This document shows positions 8,102 through 16,677 of a DNA stretch of 64,000 nucleotides, piece by piece (within the stretch, counting starts at the first letter, position 1; each line of letters starts with the position of its first letter). The notes under the pieces were generated by a model that was not told the DNA's origin, made no database searches, and saw only the letters and a program-made list of their open reading frames with translations. Source of the stretch: Candidatus Bipolaricaulis sibiricus (GTDB lineage: Bacteria; Bipolaricaulota; Bipolaricaulia; Bipolaricaulales; Bipolaricaulaceae). Both the position numbers and the translations under genes were made by a program. The stretch lies in the NCBI GenBank assembly GCA_004102645.1, contig CP034928.1, positions 62,001 through 126,000 on the forward strand, read 5' to 3'.

Positions 8102-9769
8102 CTATGGCTGCCCGATCTGCCTTGGCGATCTCCCCACGTACAGGTGGCGCTTGATGTCCTGTTTGGTGCTCTTCTCGAACGGCTGCTCGACGATCCTAAT
8201 GCAGTCCTTGTCTCTCAGGCGCTTGAATGGGGCAAGGTCGCGCTGGGCTTCGCGTATCTTCTCCCATACCCGCGCTTTGGCCACTTCAGGGCTCTCGATG
8301 CCCTGCTTCTTGAGGAGTTGCCAGTTGGGGTACACCATCGCTGCCACCATCGGTTCGCCCCGGCTTACGTCCTCGTACACGAGCACTTCCTCGATCTCCG
8401 GGATCTGCGAAAAGTGCCACTCGAGCTCTTCAGGGTGGACCTTTTTCCCGGACTCGAGCACCACAAGGTTCTTCTTGCGGCCGGCGAGGAAGAGCCTGCC
8501 CTCCACGTCGAGCTTGCCGATGTCACCTGTGCGGAACCAACCGTCGGGCGTGAGCACCTCCGCCGTTCGCTCGGGGTTCTTGTAGTAGCCCAGCATCACA
8601 TTCGGCCCCCAGGCGATGACCTCGCCGTAGCCCTCGATGTCGGGCTTATCAAGCTTGACCTTCACACCAGGGAGCGGACGCCCCACGTTGCCGGGAATCG
8701 GGGTGAACGGGTCACTCATCGTGAGGACGGGCGCGGTCTCGGTGAGGCCGTAGCCCTCGATCATTCCCAGCCCAAGCCGGCGAAGTCCGGCCCCGACCTC
8801 GGCCGCCAGGGGTGCCCCGCCGGAGACGAAGAACCGGAACTGCGTTCCCAGGAGCCGTTTCTTGAGCATCTTCCCCACCGCCTTGGGTAGGAACCGGTGG
8901 AGAAGTCGCCGCATTGTGTTCCCCTCGATGTTCTCCAGGATCCGCCGCCACAGGGAATGGTAGAGCTTGGGCACACCCACCAGCACGGTCACGCCGACCC
9001 GCCGTGCGAATGCAACGAGGTTCCGGTAGTCGTCGGTGTAGGTCACCGTCGCGCCCGCCCACAACGGAGCCAGCAAGGTCGCGGTCAGGCCGTAGATGTG
9101 ATACCAGGGGACGATCGTGACCACGCTGTCAGCAGATGTGAATTCGATCACCTTGAGGAACGCCTCGATGTTGGCGGTGATGTTGCGGTGGCATAGCATC
9201 ACGCCCTTCGAGTCGTCGGTGGTGCCGGACGTGTACATGAGAACCGCGAGGTCTTCGCAATCAGGTCGCGCATCCGGGATGGGAACGTCGCGATTCGGCA
9301 TCACATCCCACAAGGATACAGCTCCCAAAGCCACATCAACCGAGATAACCTCTTTCAGGGACGGAACTTCGCGGCTCAGGGGGGTGAACTCGTGATAGCG
9401 CTGCGGGGCGCAGAAGAGCATCTTGGCCTCGCACTCGTTCATCAGCCGGGCGACCTCACCCGGCTGGAGCCCACCGTCCATCGGCACGACCACCGCCCCC
9501 AGTCGCTGGACAGCGAAGAACGCCACCGCCCACCCCACAGACGGCTTTGAGATCAGTCCCACCCGATCTCCGGCGCCGATGCCCTGCTCAGCCAGCCACG
9601 CGGCGAGCTTCCCCGAGAGATCCCACAACTCGCGGTACGTGGCGTCCTGGAACTGCATGACGCCCCGCCGGGACACAGGAACCCGGACTGCCACCCTTGG
9701 ACCGTACTGCTGCACAGAACGTGCGAAGAACTCCGGTATGCTCATGTGACGCTTAAATCGCGTCGCCAT
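8102..9769 (-). CDS. AMP-forming acyl-CoA ligase (long-chain fatty acid type)
   Basis: 555 residues, usual length. It has the adenylate-forming core motifs: YTSGTTDDSKG near residues 185-195 (A3 loop), YGLTETAP near 329 (A5), GDIGKLD and GRKKNLVVLESGKKVHPEE (A7-A8 hinge). It activates a fatty or other carboxylic acid to the acyl-AMP and then the CoA thioester in the cytoplasm. The A3 loop departs from the usual TSGTTGxPKG (Gly to Asp, Pro to Ser). AAGGAGG abuts the ATG at 9775, so translation should use the next ATG, 9769, six bases after the site. Confidence 0.85.
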   Translation of the reverse strand: MATRFKRHMSIPEFFARSVQQYGPRVAVRVPVSRRGVMQFQDATYRELWDLSGKLAAWLAEQGIGAGDRVGLISKPSVGWAVAFFAVQRLGAVVVPMDGGLQPGEVARLMNECEAKMLFCAPQRYHEFTPLSREVPSLKEVISVDVALGAVSLWDVMPNRDVPIPDARPDCEDLAVLMYTSGTTDDSKGVMLCHRNITANIEAFLKVIEFTSADSVVTIVPWYHIYGLTATLLAPLWAGATVTYTDDYRNLVAFARRVGVTVLVGVPKLYHSLWRRILENIEGNTMRRLLHRFLPKAVGKMLKKRLLGTQFRFFVSGGAPLAAEVGAGLRRLGLGMIEGYGLTETAPVLTMSDPFTPIPGNVGRPLPGVKVKLDKPDIEGYGEVIAWGPNVMLGYYKNPERTAEVLTPDGWFRTGDIGKLDVEGRLFLAGRKKNLVVLESGKKVHPEELEWHFSQIPEIEEVLVYEDVSRGEPMVAAMVYPNWQLLKKQGIESPEVAKARVWEKIREAQRDLAPFKRLRDKDCIRIVEQPFEKSTKQDIKRHLYVGRSPRQIGQP

Positions 9770-9797
9770 CTGCATCCTCCTTAGATAAACGGAAGGA

Positions 9798-10742
9798 TCA
9801 AAGCGTGCAAGTATACCACTCGGCGGACAACGCGGCCAACGCCCCTTCAGCAGCGGCGATCACAGCCTGGGCACGGCGGACGGCCGGATCGCGGACGTCA
9901 CCGGCAGCAAACAGGCCCGGCCGATCGGTGCGCATGAAGCTGTCCGTAACCACGTACCCCGCCTCGGTCAGCGTGGCCACCCCTCGAAGCCAGTCCGTGT
10001 TGGGCTTCCAGCCGATCTTGACGAACACCCCATCCACCGGGAGCTCCCGCCGCCGGCCGGTCGTCACCTCGCGCAGGAGGACAGACTTGACCCCCTGTTC
10101 CCCTCGTACCTCGTCCACTTCGACACCCCACAGGACCTCGATCTTGGGATCGGCGAACACCTTCTCCTGGAGGGCGGCCTTGGCGCGGACGGCACGGGGG
10201 TCGGTCTGAGGACGGTGGACGGCCAGGTACACCTTCTGACAGAGGTGGGACAGAACCAATGCTTCGGTGAACGCGCCGTCCCCCCCGCCCACAACGAGGA
10301 CCGTCTTGTCGCGAAAGAAGAATCCGTCGCACACCGCGCAGTAGGAGATCCCCCGCCCCACGAGCTCCTTCGCCCCCCGGGCGGGGAGCTCGCGGGGATG
10401 GGCCCCGCTCGCCGCGATGACGGACCGCGCCCGGACCACGTGATCCCCCACCGCGAGCTCCCACCCTGCGCCGACCGCCTGGAGGCCCGTCACCTCTGCC
10501 GTCTGGAAGGACGTTCCCAGCCGCTCGGCCTGGGCGCGCATCTTCTCCGCGAGGTCGAACCCGGACACCGGCTCGACGAACCCCGGGTAGTTCTCGATGG
10601 CCGGGGTCTCAAGCATCTGCCCGCCGGGCAGCGCTTTCTCGACGAGGAGCGTAGTGAGCCCGGCCCGGGGGGCGTAGATCGCCGCGGAGAGCCCCGCCGG
10701 CCCCCCCCCTACGATGACCACATCCCACCACTCGTTCGTCAC
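9798..10742 (-). CDS. trxB: Thioredoxin reductase-like FAD/NAD(P) disulfide oxidoreductase
   Basis: 314 residues, the normal length of low-Mr thioredoxin reductases. VVIVGGGPAGLSAA (about 8-21) binds the FAD ADP moiety, C135-A-V-C138 is the redox-active CxxC, VLVVGGGDGAFTEA is the nucleotide-binding loop, and FAAGDVRD the C-terminal FAD motif. The NADPH-recognition motif HRRxxxR is not intact (HRPQTDPR), and GGGDSA is GGGDGA, so the electron donor may not be NADPH. The protein reduces thioredoxin or a similar partner in the cytoplasm. TATCAT (10750-10755) is 7 nt before the GTG start. Confidence 0.9.
   Translation of the reverse strand: MTNEWWDVVIVGGGPAGLSAAIYAPRAGLTTLLVEKALPGGQMLETPAIENYPGFVEPVSGFDLAEKMRAQAERLGTSFQTAEVTGLQAVGAGWELAVGDHVVRARSVIAASGAHPRELPARGAKELVGRGISYCAVCDGFFFRDKTVLVVGGGDGAFTEALVLSHLCQKVYLAVHRPQTDPRAVRAKAALQEKVFADPKIEVLWGVEVDEVRGEQGVKSVLLREVTTGRRRELPVDGVFVKIGWKPNTDWLRGVATLTEAGYVVTDSFMRTDRPGLFAAGDVRDPAVRRAQAVIAAAEGALAALSAEWYTCTL
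9810..9815 (-). promoter_or_regulatory. -10 box for the acyl-CoA ligase gene, inside the trxB 3' end
   Basis: TATACT on the minus strand lies within the last codons of trxB, giving a leader of about 35-40 nt that contains the AAGGAGG site of the ligase gene. It would let the ligase be transcribed separately from trxB. Confidence 0.4.
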
Positions 10743-10749
10743 GCCTGAG

Positions 10750-10755
10750 ATGATA
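10750..10755 (-). promoter_or_regulatory. trxB -10 box, leaderless spacing
   Basis: TATCAT read on the minus strand ends 7 nt before the trxB GTG. It lies back to back with the xseA promoter in a 67-base divergent spacer. Confidence 0.5.
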
Positions 10756-10774
10756 CCCGGTCCCCTCGCCGGAC

Positions 10775-10803
10775 TTGTCCGACCTGCCCGGCTGGGCTAC
10801 GGT
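10775..10803 (+). promoter_or_regulatory. xseA promoter (-35 and -10), leaderless spacing
   Basis: TTGTCC (10775-10780), a 17-nt spacer and TACGGT (10798-10803), ending 6 nt before the GTG at 10810. The box positions imply that the mRNA begins at the start codon. Confidence 0.5.
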
Positions 10804-10809
10804 GGGGGC

Positions 10810-12507
10810 GTGAGCCCCGGCTACCCCATCCCCCCAAGCCGCCGGGTGATTGCGGGCCCCGACGGTCGCCTCCGCGTGGAGTTCCCGTACGATCCCCGTC
10901 TTGTTGCGCTCGTGAAGGGCCTCCCCGGACGGGCGTGGAACAACGGGGAGAAGTTCTGGTCGGTGCCCGTGGAGCACGTGGTGGCCACGGTGGACCTCCT
11001 CCGCCCCCACGGGTTCGCGTTCGACGAGGAGACGCTTCGCCTGTACGACGCGCACCGCGGGGCCACAGCCGACCACCTCACCGTGTCCCAGCTCAACCTC
11101 CGGGTGCGCGAGGTCGTGCTCAGCGCGTTCCCCTCCCCGCTGTGGGTGGTGGGGGAGGTGAGCGGGTTCAACCGGAGCGCCCACAAGAAGTGGGTCGGCT
11201 TCCAGCTCGTGGAACGGAGCGCCACCGGCGAGACCGTGGCCCAGGTCGAGGCGGTCCTCTCCCCCGACGACCGCGCGCACCTGGAGGCCAAGCTTCAGCG
11301 CGAGGGTGCCCCGTTTCGTCTGGAGGACGAGATCCAGGTCCGGCTCTTGGTGGCAGTGGACCTCCGCCCTGACTGGGGCCGGTACCAGGTCACGGTGCGG
11401 GACATCGACGTCGCGTACACCCTGGGCGAGGTCGCCCGCCGCCGGGAGGAGATCCTCCGCCGGCTGACCGCAGCGGGTATCCTAGAACGGAACCGGACCC
11501 TCCCGTTCCCCGACCTCCCGCTGCGGGTGGGGCTCGTGACGAGCCTCGGTTCGGATGCCTACCACGACGTCCTGCGCACGTTCCGCGAGTCCGGGTACGG
11601 GTTCACGGTGACCGTGCACGGGGCGCGGGTTCAGGGCCCGAACACCGAGGCATCGGTCCTGAACGCGCTGGACTGGTTCCGAGAGCGAGCGGCGGAGTTC
11701 GACCTCGTCCTCGTCTGCCGGGGCGGTGGATCGCGCACCGATCTCGCCTGGTTCGACTCCGAGGCCCTCGGCCGCGCGGTGGCGCTCTTCCCGCTGCCGG
11801 TGGTCGTGGGGATCGGTCACGAGGAGGATCGGTGCGTGCTCGACGAAGTGGGGTGGCGACAGAAGACGCCCACCGCCGCCGCCCAGTTCGTAGTGGAGAC
11901 GGTGCGGAAGGCCCTCCTCCGCGCCGAGGACGCCGCGTCAGCGCTCCTCAACCGGGCTCGGGCTCGGATCGGCGAGGCGGGCGAGGCCCATCGCGAGCGG
12001 GCGCAGCGACTGGCCCGGGCCATCGGGGTGCGCGTGGAGGGAGAAGCGCGGGACCTCGTCCACCGCGCCCGGCGCCTGGGCCGTGGGGTGCGAGTCCGCC
12101 TCCACAAGGCCCGAGAGGACACCGCTCGATTCCGGTCGGACCTCCAGCGATCCGCGACCTCGCTCCTCGGGGGAGCGAACGCCCGGCTTGCCGACGTAGC
12201 CGGCCGGCTGTCCCGCGGAGCGCAGCGGGACCTCGTCCTGGCACGGCGGCACCTTACCCAGTCCGCACCCCTCGTCGGCGCGCGGTCGAGGCGGCGGGTC
12301 GCGCGGGCCTGGGAGCAACTGGAAAGCCGAGGCAAGCGCCTCCACTCCCTCGACCCACAACGGGTCGTGGAACGGGGCTATGCGATCGTGCGCCTGGCGG
12401 AGGGCGCAGTGGTCACGGATGCTTCCCAAGCCCCACCGCCGGCGCGTCTGCGGGTTCAGCTCAAGCGGGGGGTGCTGCGCGCCCGGTCGGAGGGTGAAGA
12501 GAGGTGA
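10810..12507 (+). CDS. xseA: Exodeoxyribonuclease VII large subunit with an extra N-terminal HARP-like domain
   Basis: 565 residues, longer than the usual 400-450. The XseA part starts near residue 89 (LTVSQLNLRVREVV then WVVGEVSGFN, the OB fold), followed by the catalytic domain (VGLVTSLGSDAYHD, VCRGGGSRTDLAWFDSE, VVVGIGHEEDRCVLD) and a long helical C-terminal arm. Exo VII degrades single-stranded DNA to oligonucleotides from either end. Residues about 12-80 form an additional domain of the pattern FPYDPRLVALVKGLPGRAW then KFWSVP, like the HARP domain of annealing helicases. GTG 10810 is chosen from the promoter position and the domain start. Its stop overlaps the xseB ribosome-binding region. 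Confidence 0.9.
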   Translation: MSPGYPIPPSRRVIAGPDGRLRVEFPYDPRLVALVKGLPGRAWNNGEKFWSVPVEHVVATVDLLRPHGFAFDEETLRLYDAHRGATADHLTVSQLNLRVREVVLSAFPSPLWVVGEVSGFNRSAHKKWVGFQLVERSATGETVAQVEAVLSPDDRAHLEAKLQREGAPFRLEDEIQVRLLVAVDLRPDWGRYQVTVRDIDVAYTLGEVARRREEILRRLTAAGILERNRTLPFPDLPLRVGLVTSLGSDAYHDVLRTFRESGYGFTVTVHGARVQGPNTEASVLNALDWFRERAAEFDLVLVCRGGGSRTDLAWFDSEALGRAVALFPLPVVVGIGHEEDRCVLDEVGWRQKTPTAAAQFVVETVRKALLRAEDAASALLNRARARIGEAGEAHRERAQRLARAIGVRVEGEARDLVHRARRLGRGVRVRLHKAREDTARFRSDLQRSATSLLGGANARLADVAGRLSRGAQRDLVLARRHLTQSAPLVGARSRRRVARAWEQLESRGKRLHSLDPQRVVERGYAIVRLAEGAVVTDASQAPPPARLRVQLKRGVLRARSEGEER

Positions 12508-12512
12508 GTGCG

Positions 12513-12785
12513 ATGGCCAAAGACAAGACGGTTCCCAAGGAGAAGTCCTACACCGAGGCAGTGGCCAGGCTCGACGAGATTCTGAACCTGATTGAGGAAG
12601 GTGAAGTGGACATCGACGCCCTGTCCGGCCTCGTAACCGAAGCCGCGGAGCTGGTGACCCTGTGTCGGCAGAAGATCACGGCCGCCGAGGTGCAGGTCCG
12701 GGAGATCACGGAGCGCCTGGAGCGCGAGGTGGCGGAATCGGAGAAGGGTCAAGACGAGGTTCCGGCGGACGAACCTCCGTTCTAG
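12513..12785 (+). CDS. xseB: Exodeoxyribonuclease VII small subunit
   Basis: 90 residues, a little longer than typical XseB. The helical core SYTEAVARLDEILNLIEEGEVDIDALSGLV matches the family's two-helix hairpin that packs along the XseA arm; the acidic C-terminal tail is variable in the family. AGAGGTG lies about 6 nt before ATG 12513, preferred over the GTG at 12504. Only a few bases separate it from xseA, so the subunits are co-translated. Confidence 0.88.
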   Translation: MAKDKTVPKEKSYTEAVARLDEILNLIEEGEVDIDALSGLVTEAAELVTLCRQKITAAEVQVREITERLEREVAESEKGQDEVPADEPPF

Positions 12786-12853
12786 ACGACGGCCGACCGT
12801 TGGCCGGTATCCGTTCTCCGCGAGAGAGAAGGACACAGGAGACGGACGACGGG

Positions 12854-14233
12854 TCACGAAACCGTGAGAACCCGCACCAGATTTGTGGTCCCTGGCTCGT
12901 GGAACGGGAGCCCGGCCGTGAACACGACGCGGTCGCCACGGGAAACGGCTCCCAGCTCACGGGCCGCGCGAAGGGACAGCGCAACGAGCTCGTCGGCATC
13001 GCGGGCCGGGGGGATCACCTGCGGGAGCACGCCCCACACGAGGCCGAGTCGGCGCGCGACCTCCGGGTGCGGGGTCGTGGCAACGATGGGCACGTGGGGC
13101 CGATGGGCCGCCACGAGGCGCGCCGTCCACCCGGAGGAGGTCGCACACACGATCGCCCGCACCCCAACCTCGGCTGCCACCCGTTGGGCTGCGTGCGCGA
13201 TCGACGCCGGGATCCCCCCCACCAGGTCCTTGCCCAGTCCGGGAACCCGGATCGGAACACCTCCTGACTCCGCGGCGCACGCTGTCGCAGCCATCGCCCG
13301 CACCGCGTCCAGGGGGTGCTTCCCGACTGCCGTCTCCTCGGACAGCATCACCGCATCGGCTCCGTCCCACACCGCGTTCGCTACATCGGCCACCTCGGCC
13401 CGGGTCGGGACCGGGGACTCCACCATCGAGCGCAACATCTGGGTAGCCACGATCACCGGCTTGGCCTGAGCGTTGCATAGGTCCACCAGGCGCTTCTGAA
13501 CCAGGGGGACCTGGTAGAGGTCGATCTCAACCCCTAGATCGCCGCGGGCAACCATCGCTCCGTCGGAGGCCGCCACGATTGTGTCCATCCGCCGGACCGC
13601 TTCGGCAAGTTCAACCTTCGCCAGAACCCACGGACCCTCACCCACCAACACCCGAGCTTCGGCCACATCTTCCGGGCGCTGCACGAACGACAGAGCCACG
13701 CAGTCGAACCCCATCTCCCGTACCGCAGCCAGCGACTCCCGATCGAACGGGGTCAGCGCCGGCAGCGAGAGCGCGACCCCCGGAACGTTGACCCCCTTGC
13801 CCCCGGCGAGAAGGCCACCCCGGATGACCCGGCACCGCGCTCCGTCCTGAGCTGCGCTACGCACGACCAGCTCGAGGGCCCCGTCCGCGAGGAGGATCCG
13901 CACCCCAGGGGGAAGCGAACCCACGACCTCGGGATGGGTCACGGGGATCCCGCCCCTCCCCAGGACGACCTCTTCCCCTGCCGAAAGACGAACCGGCTCT
14001 GGGAGATGTCCCACCCGCACCTTGGGGCCGCGCGTGTCAAGAAGCAGGGCCACCGCCCGTTCCACGGATGCGGCTGCGGTCCGAGCGAGCCGGGCCAAGG
14101 CGGCATGGTCATTGTGGTCACCGTACGACGTGTTGACGCGCACCACATCCACCCCCGCCGCGATCATCGCGGCGAGGGTCTCTGCGCTCGCCGAGCTCGG
14201 ACCAAGCGTAGCCACGATCTTCGTGCGCTTCAT
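12854..14233 (-). CDS. pyk: Pyruvate kinase
   Basis: 459 residues, the normal length. TKIVATLGPSS opens the first TIM-barrel strand, LLDTRGPKVRVG leads into the B domain, AKVELAEAV holds the catalytic lysine, MVARGDLGVEIDLYQVPLVQK is the family signature with Mg2+ ligands, and ATQMLRSMVESPVPTRAEV follows. It converts phosphoenolpyruvate and ADP to pyruvate and ATP. The usual RxNFSHG motif reads RVNTSYG here, a mild departure. ATG 14233 fits the family N-terminus, and TAAGCT (14244-14249) lies 10 nt upstream. Confidence 0.92.
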   Translation of the reverse strand: MKRTKIVATLGPSSASAETLAAMIAAGVDVVRVNTSYGDHNDHAALARLARTAAASVERAVALLLDTRGPKVRVGHLPEPVRLSAGEEVVLGRGGIPVTHPEVVGSLPPGVRILLADGALELVVRSAAQDGARCRVIRGGLLAGGKGVNVPGVALSLPALTPFDRESLAAVREMGFDCVALSFVQRPEDVAEARVLVGEGPWVLAKVELAEAVRRMDTIVAASDGAMVARGDLGVEIDLYQVPLVQKRLVDLCNAQAKPVIVATQMLRSMVESPVPTRAEVADVANAVWDGADAVMLSEETAVGKHPLDAVRAMAATACAAESGGVPIRVPGLGKDLVGGIPASIAHAAQRVAAEVGVRAIVCATSSGWTARLVAAHRPHVPIVATTPHPEVARRLGLVWGVLPQVIPPARDADELVALSLRAARELGAVSRGDRVVFTAGLPFHEPGTTNLVRVLTVS

Positions 14234-14313
14234 GTGGACAAGGAGCTTAGCCCTGTCCATGCCAAACGGCCAGTTGCCGCCGGAGCAGGGAGAGGTTATC
14301 GTTGTACCTGAAC

Positions 14314-14700
14314 ATGAGCCCAACCTTTGGGCGGGAACACCGCCTCCGCCGCAGGCGGGACGTCGCCCGGGTTTTCCAGTGTGGTCAGCGTCTGGAGGCT
14401 CCTCTGTTCTCGTTTCGCATTCTGCGCAAGGAGGAGTCTACACCCCGGCTCATCGTGATCGCCGGGCGCCGCCTGGGGGGGGCAGTGACGCGGAACCGCG
14501 TGAAGCGAGCGGTGCGTGAGGGGTTTCGCCTCAACAAGGAGGCGTTCGCCCATCTCGACATGGTGGTCATCCCCCGCCCTGGTGCGTCCTGCCTTCGGCC
14601 GGGGGAGTTGGGCGGACGAATGGTGGAGGAATTCCGGGAGGTGATCCATGGCCAAAGAAACCCTCCTCACAAAAGAGGGCTACGAGCAGAAGAAAGCTGA
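14314..14700 (+). CDS. rnpA: Ribonuclease P protein component
   Basis: 128 residues. The N-terminus has the basic FGREHRLRRRRDVARVF helix, and the RNA-binding RNR signature appears as AVTRNRVKRAVREGFR (about 57-72). The protein binds RNase P RNA and helps cut 5' leaders from tRNA precursors. ATG 14314 is preferred over TTG 14302. Its last 53 bases overlap the start of greA in another frame. It is not flanked by rpmH or yidC, its usual neighbours. Confidence 0.85.
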   Translation: MSPTFGREHRLRRRRDVARVFQCGQRLEAPLFSFRILRKEESTPRLIVIAGRRLGGAVTRNRVKRAVREGFRLNKEAFAHLDMVVIPRPGASCLRPGELGGRMVEEFREVIHGQRNPPHKRGLRAEES

Positions 14701-15130
14701 GCTCGAACGGATCGAGCATCGGCTGTACCAGGAGATCCCGCAGCGGCTCAAGGAAGCAAAGGACCACGGCGGCGGGGATGTCCGCGAAAACCGAGAGTAC
14801 CTATACCTCAAGCAGGAACAGGACATGATCGAGGCCGAAGCACGAGCCCTTCGCGAATTGCTCGAATCGGCGCGGATCATGACCGAAGAGGACTTCCGCG
14901 CAGACGAAGTAGGGATCGGAACCCGCGCCATCTTGGAGGACGTGGAGACTGGCGAGGTGGCAACCTACACCCTCGTGCCGCCCGCCGAGGTCGACCTGCT
15001 TCAGAACCGCATCGGTGTGGATTCGCCCGTCGGGCAGGCTCTCCAGGCGTACAGCAAGGGGAAGATGATCACCGTCCAGACGCAGGGCAAGAAGATCAAG
15101 TACAAAATCCTGGGGATCGAGCGGCGCTGA
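14648..15130 (+). CDS. greA: Transcription elongation factor GreA
   Basis: 160 residues, exact family length. The N-terminal coiled coil (LTKEGYEQKKAELERIE onward) ends in a tip containing GGDVRENREY (about 42-51), with the acidic residues that stimulate RNA cleavage in backtracked RNA polymerase; the C-terminal FKBP-like domain ends SPVGQALQAYSKGKMITV. The strong GGGAGGTGATCC site inside rnpA fixes the ATG. Part of a plus-strand run with rnpA and lysS. Confidence 0.92.
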   Translation: MAKETLLTKEGYEQKKAELERIEHRLYQEIPQRLKEAKDHGGGDVRENREYLYLKQEQDMIEAEARALRELLESARIMTEEDFRADEVGIGTRAILEDVETGEVATYTLVPPAEVDLLQNRIGVDSPVGQALQAYSKGKMITVQTQGKKIKYKILGIERR

Positions 15131-15210
15131 CGATGCGTGCTCCAAGTCGGAGAGGGCCCTGATGAACAACTCAGCCGACGCACGAACTGCGCCGGGCCGT
15201 GGGAGGGCTG

Positions 15211-16677
15211 GTGGCCGAGGCTGATCTGATCGCTGCGCGCCGGGAGAAGCTCTCCCGCCTCCGGGCCCAGGGCGTGAGTCCCTACCCCTACAGCTATGAC
15301 CGCACCCACACCGCCGCCAGTGTGCGGAACGAGCATGGGTCTCTCGGCCCTCACCAGCGTACCGGAGCCCACGTCCGCCTGGCCGGGCGGCTCGTTGCGC
15401 TGCGCAAGATGGGCAAGGTCGCCTTTGGGAACCTGCTGGATCGCTCGGGGCGCATTCAGGTCTACGCTTCGGCGGACGGCCTTGGACCAGAGATGTACGA
15501 GCGGTTCGCGGACCTCGATCTCGGGGACATCGTAGGGGTCGCAGGAGAACCTTTCACCACGAAGACCGGCGAGCTGACGGTGGACATCAAGGAGTTCACC
15601 CTTCTGGCCAAGTCGCTTCGTCCGCTTCCGGAGAAGTGGCATGGCCTGAAGGACGTAGAGACGCGGTACCGGCAGCGTGCGCTTGACTTCATCGCCAACG
15701 ATGAGGCCCGGCGGGCGATCCAGGTACGGGCGCTGACACTGCGCGCCTGCCGCGCATACCTCGATGGACTGGGCTTTCTCGAGGTGGAGACCCCGATTCT
15801 CCAGCCGGTGTACGGGGGGGCCACCGCTCGACCGTTTGTTACCCATCACAACGTGCTCAACCGCGACTTGTTCCTGCGTGTGGCTCCCGAGCTCTACCTG
15901 AAACGGCTCCTTGTGGGGGGGCTCGAGAAGGTCTACGAGATCGGCCGCAACTTTCGCAATGAAGGCATCTCCTCGATGCATAACCCGGAGTTCACCGCGC
16001 TGGAGGCCTACGAGGCTTACGGGGACTACGAGCGGGCGATGGAGTTGGCCGAAGGAATCGTCGAAGCGTGCGTCGTTGCGGTAACGGGACAGACTCGCCT
16101 TACCTACCAGGGCCGCGAGGTGAACTTCGGCCGTCCCTGGCGCCGGGCATCCCTGCTCGACCTCGTGGCCGAACGGAGCGGCTGCGATGTGGAGAAGCCG
16201 TTACCCGAGCTCCTCACGGAGGTGGACCGTCGGGGCATTCCTGTCCCTGCCCCGCTCCGCAACGGCCCGAAGGGGAAGCTGATCGAGCATCTTCTGGAAA
16301 CACAGGTCCAGGAACACCTCTGGGACCCGACGTTTGTCGTGGACTTCCCGCTGGACATCTCCCCGCTCGCCAAGCGCAAGCGCGGCCGCGATGACCTCGT
16401 GGAACGGTTCGAGCTCTACCTGACGGGCCGCGAAGTGGCCAACGCGTTCTCCGAGCTCAACGATCCAGACGACCAGCGAGAGAGGTTCGCAATGCAGGAG
16501 GCGCTGCGGGCGTCGGGGGACGACGAGGCGCAACCGTTGGACGAGGACTTCTTGCGCGATCTCGAGCTTGGGATGCCCCCCGCGGCCGGGATCGGTTTTG
16601 GGCTCGACCGCCTGGTGATGGTGCTCGCGGACGCCCCCTCGATCCGGGAGGTGCTGGCGTTCCCGCCACTGCGATGA
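15211..16677 (+). CDS. lysS: Lysyl-tRNA synthetase, class II
   Basis: 488 residues, family length. An N-terminal OB fold (VRLAGRLVALRKMGKVAFGN) binds the anticodon. The class II core shows motif 1 (GFLEVETPILQPVYGGATARPF), motif 2 (FRNEGISSMHNPEFTALEAY) and motif 3 (GIGFGLDRLVMVLAD). It charges tRNA-Lys, and two tRNA-Lys genes lie in this window. GTG 15211 is preferred because GGGAGGG lies just before it, though the spacing is short; GTG 15199 is the alternative. It overlaps the PAP2 gene by 4 nt. Confidence 0.93.
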   Translation: MAEADLIAARREKLSRLRAQGVSPYPYSYDRTHTAASVRNEHGSLGPHQRTGAHVRLAGRLVALRKMGKVAFGNLLDRSGRIQVYASADGLGPEMYERFADLDLGDIVGVAGEPFTTKTGELTVDIKEFTLLAKSLRPLPEKWHGLKDVETRYRQRALDFIANDEARRAIQVRALTLRACRAYLDGLGFLEVETPILQPVYGGATARPFVTHHNVLNRDLFLRVAPELYLKRLLVGGLEKVYEIGRNFRNEGISSMHNPEFTALEAYEAYGDYERAMELAEGIVEACVVAVTGQTRLTYQGREVNFGRPWRRASLLDLVAERSGCDVEKPLPELLTEVDRRGIPVPAPLRNGPKGKLIEHLLETQVQEHLWDPTFVVDFPLDISPLAKRKRGRDDLVERFELYLTGREVANAFSELNDPDDQRERFAMQEALRASGDDEAQPLDEDFLRDLELGMPPAAGIGFGLDRLVMVLADAPSIREVLAFPPLR

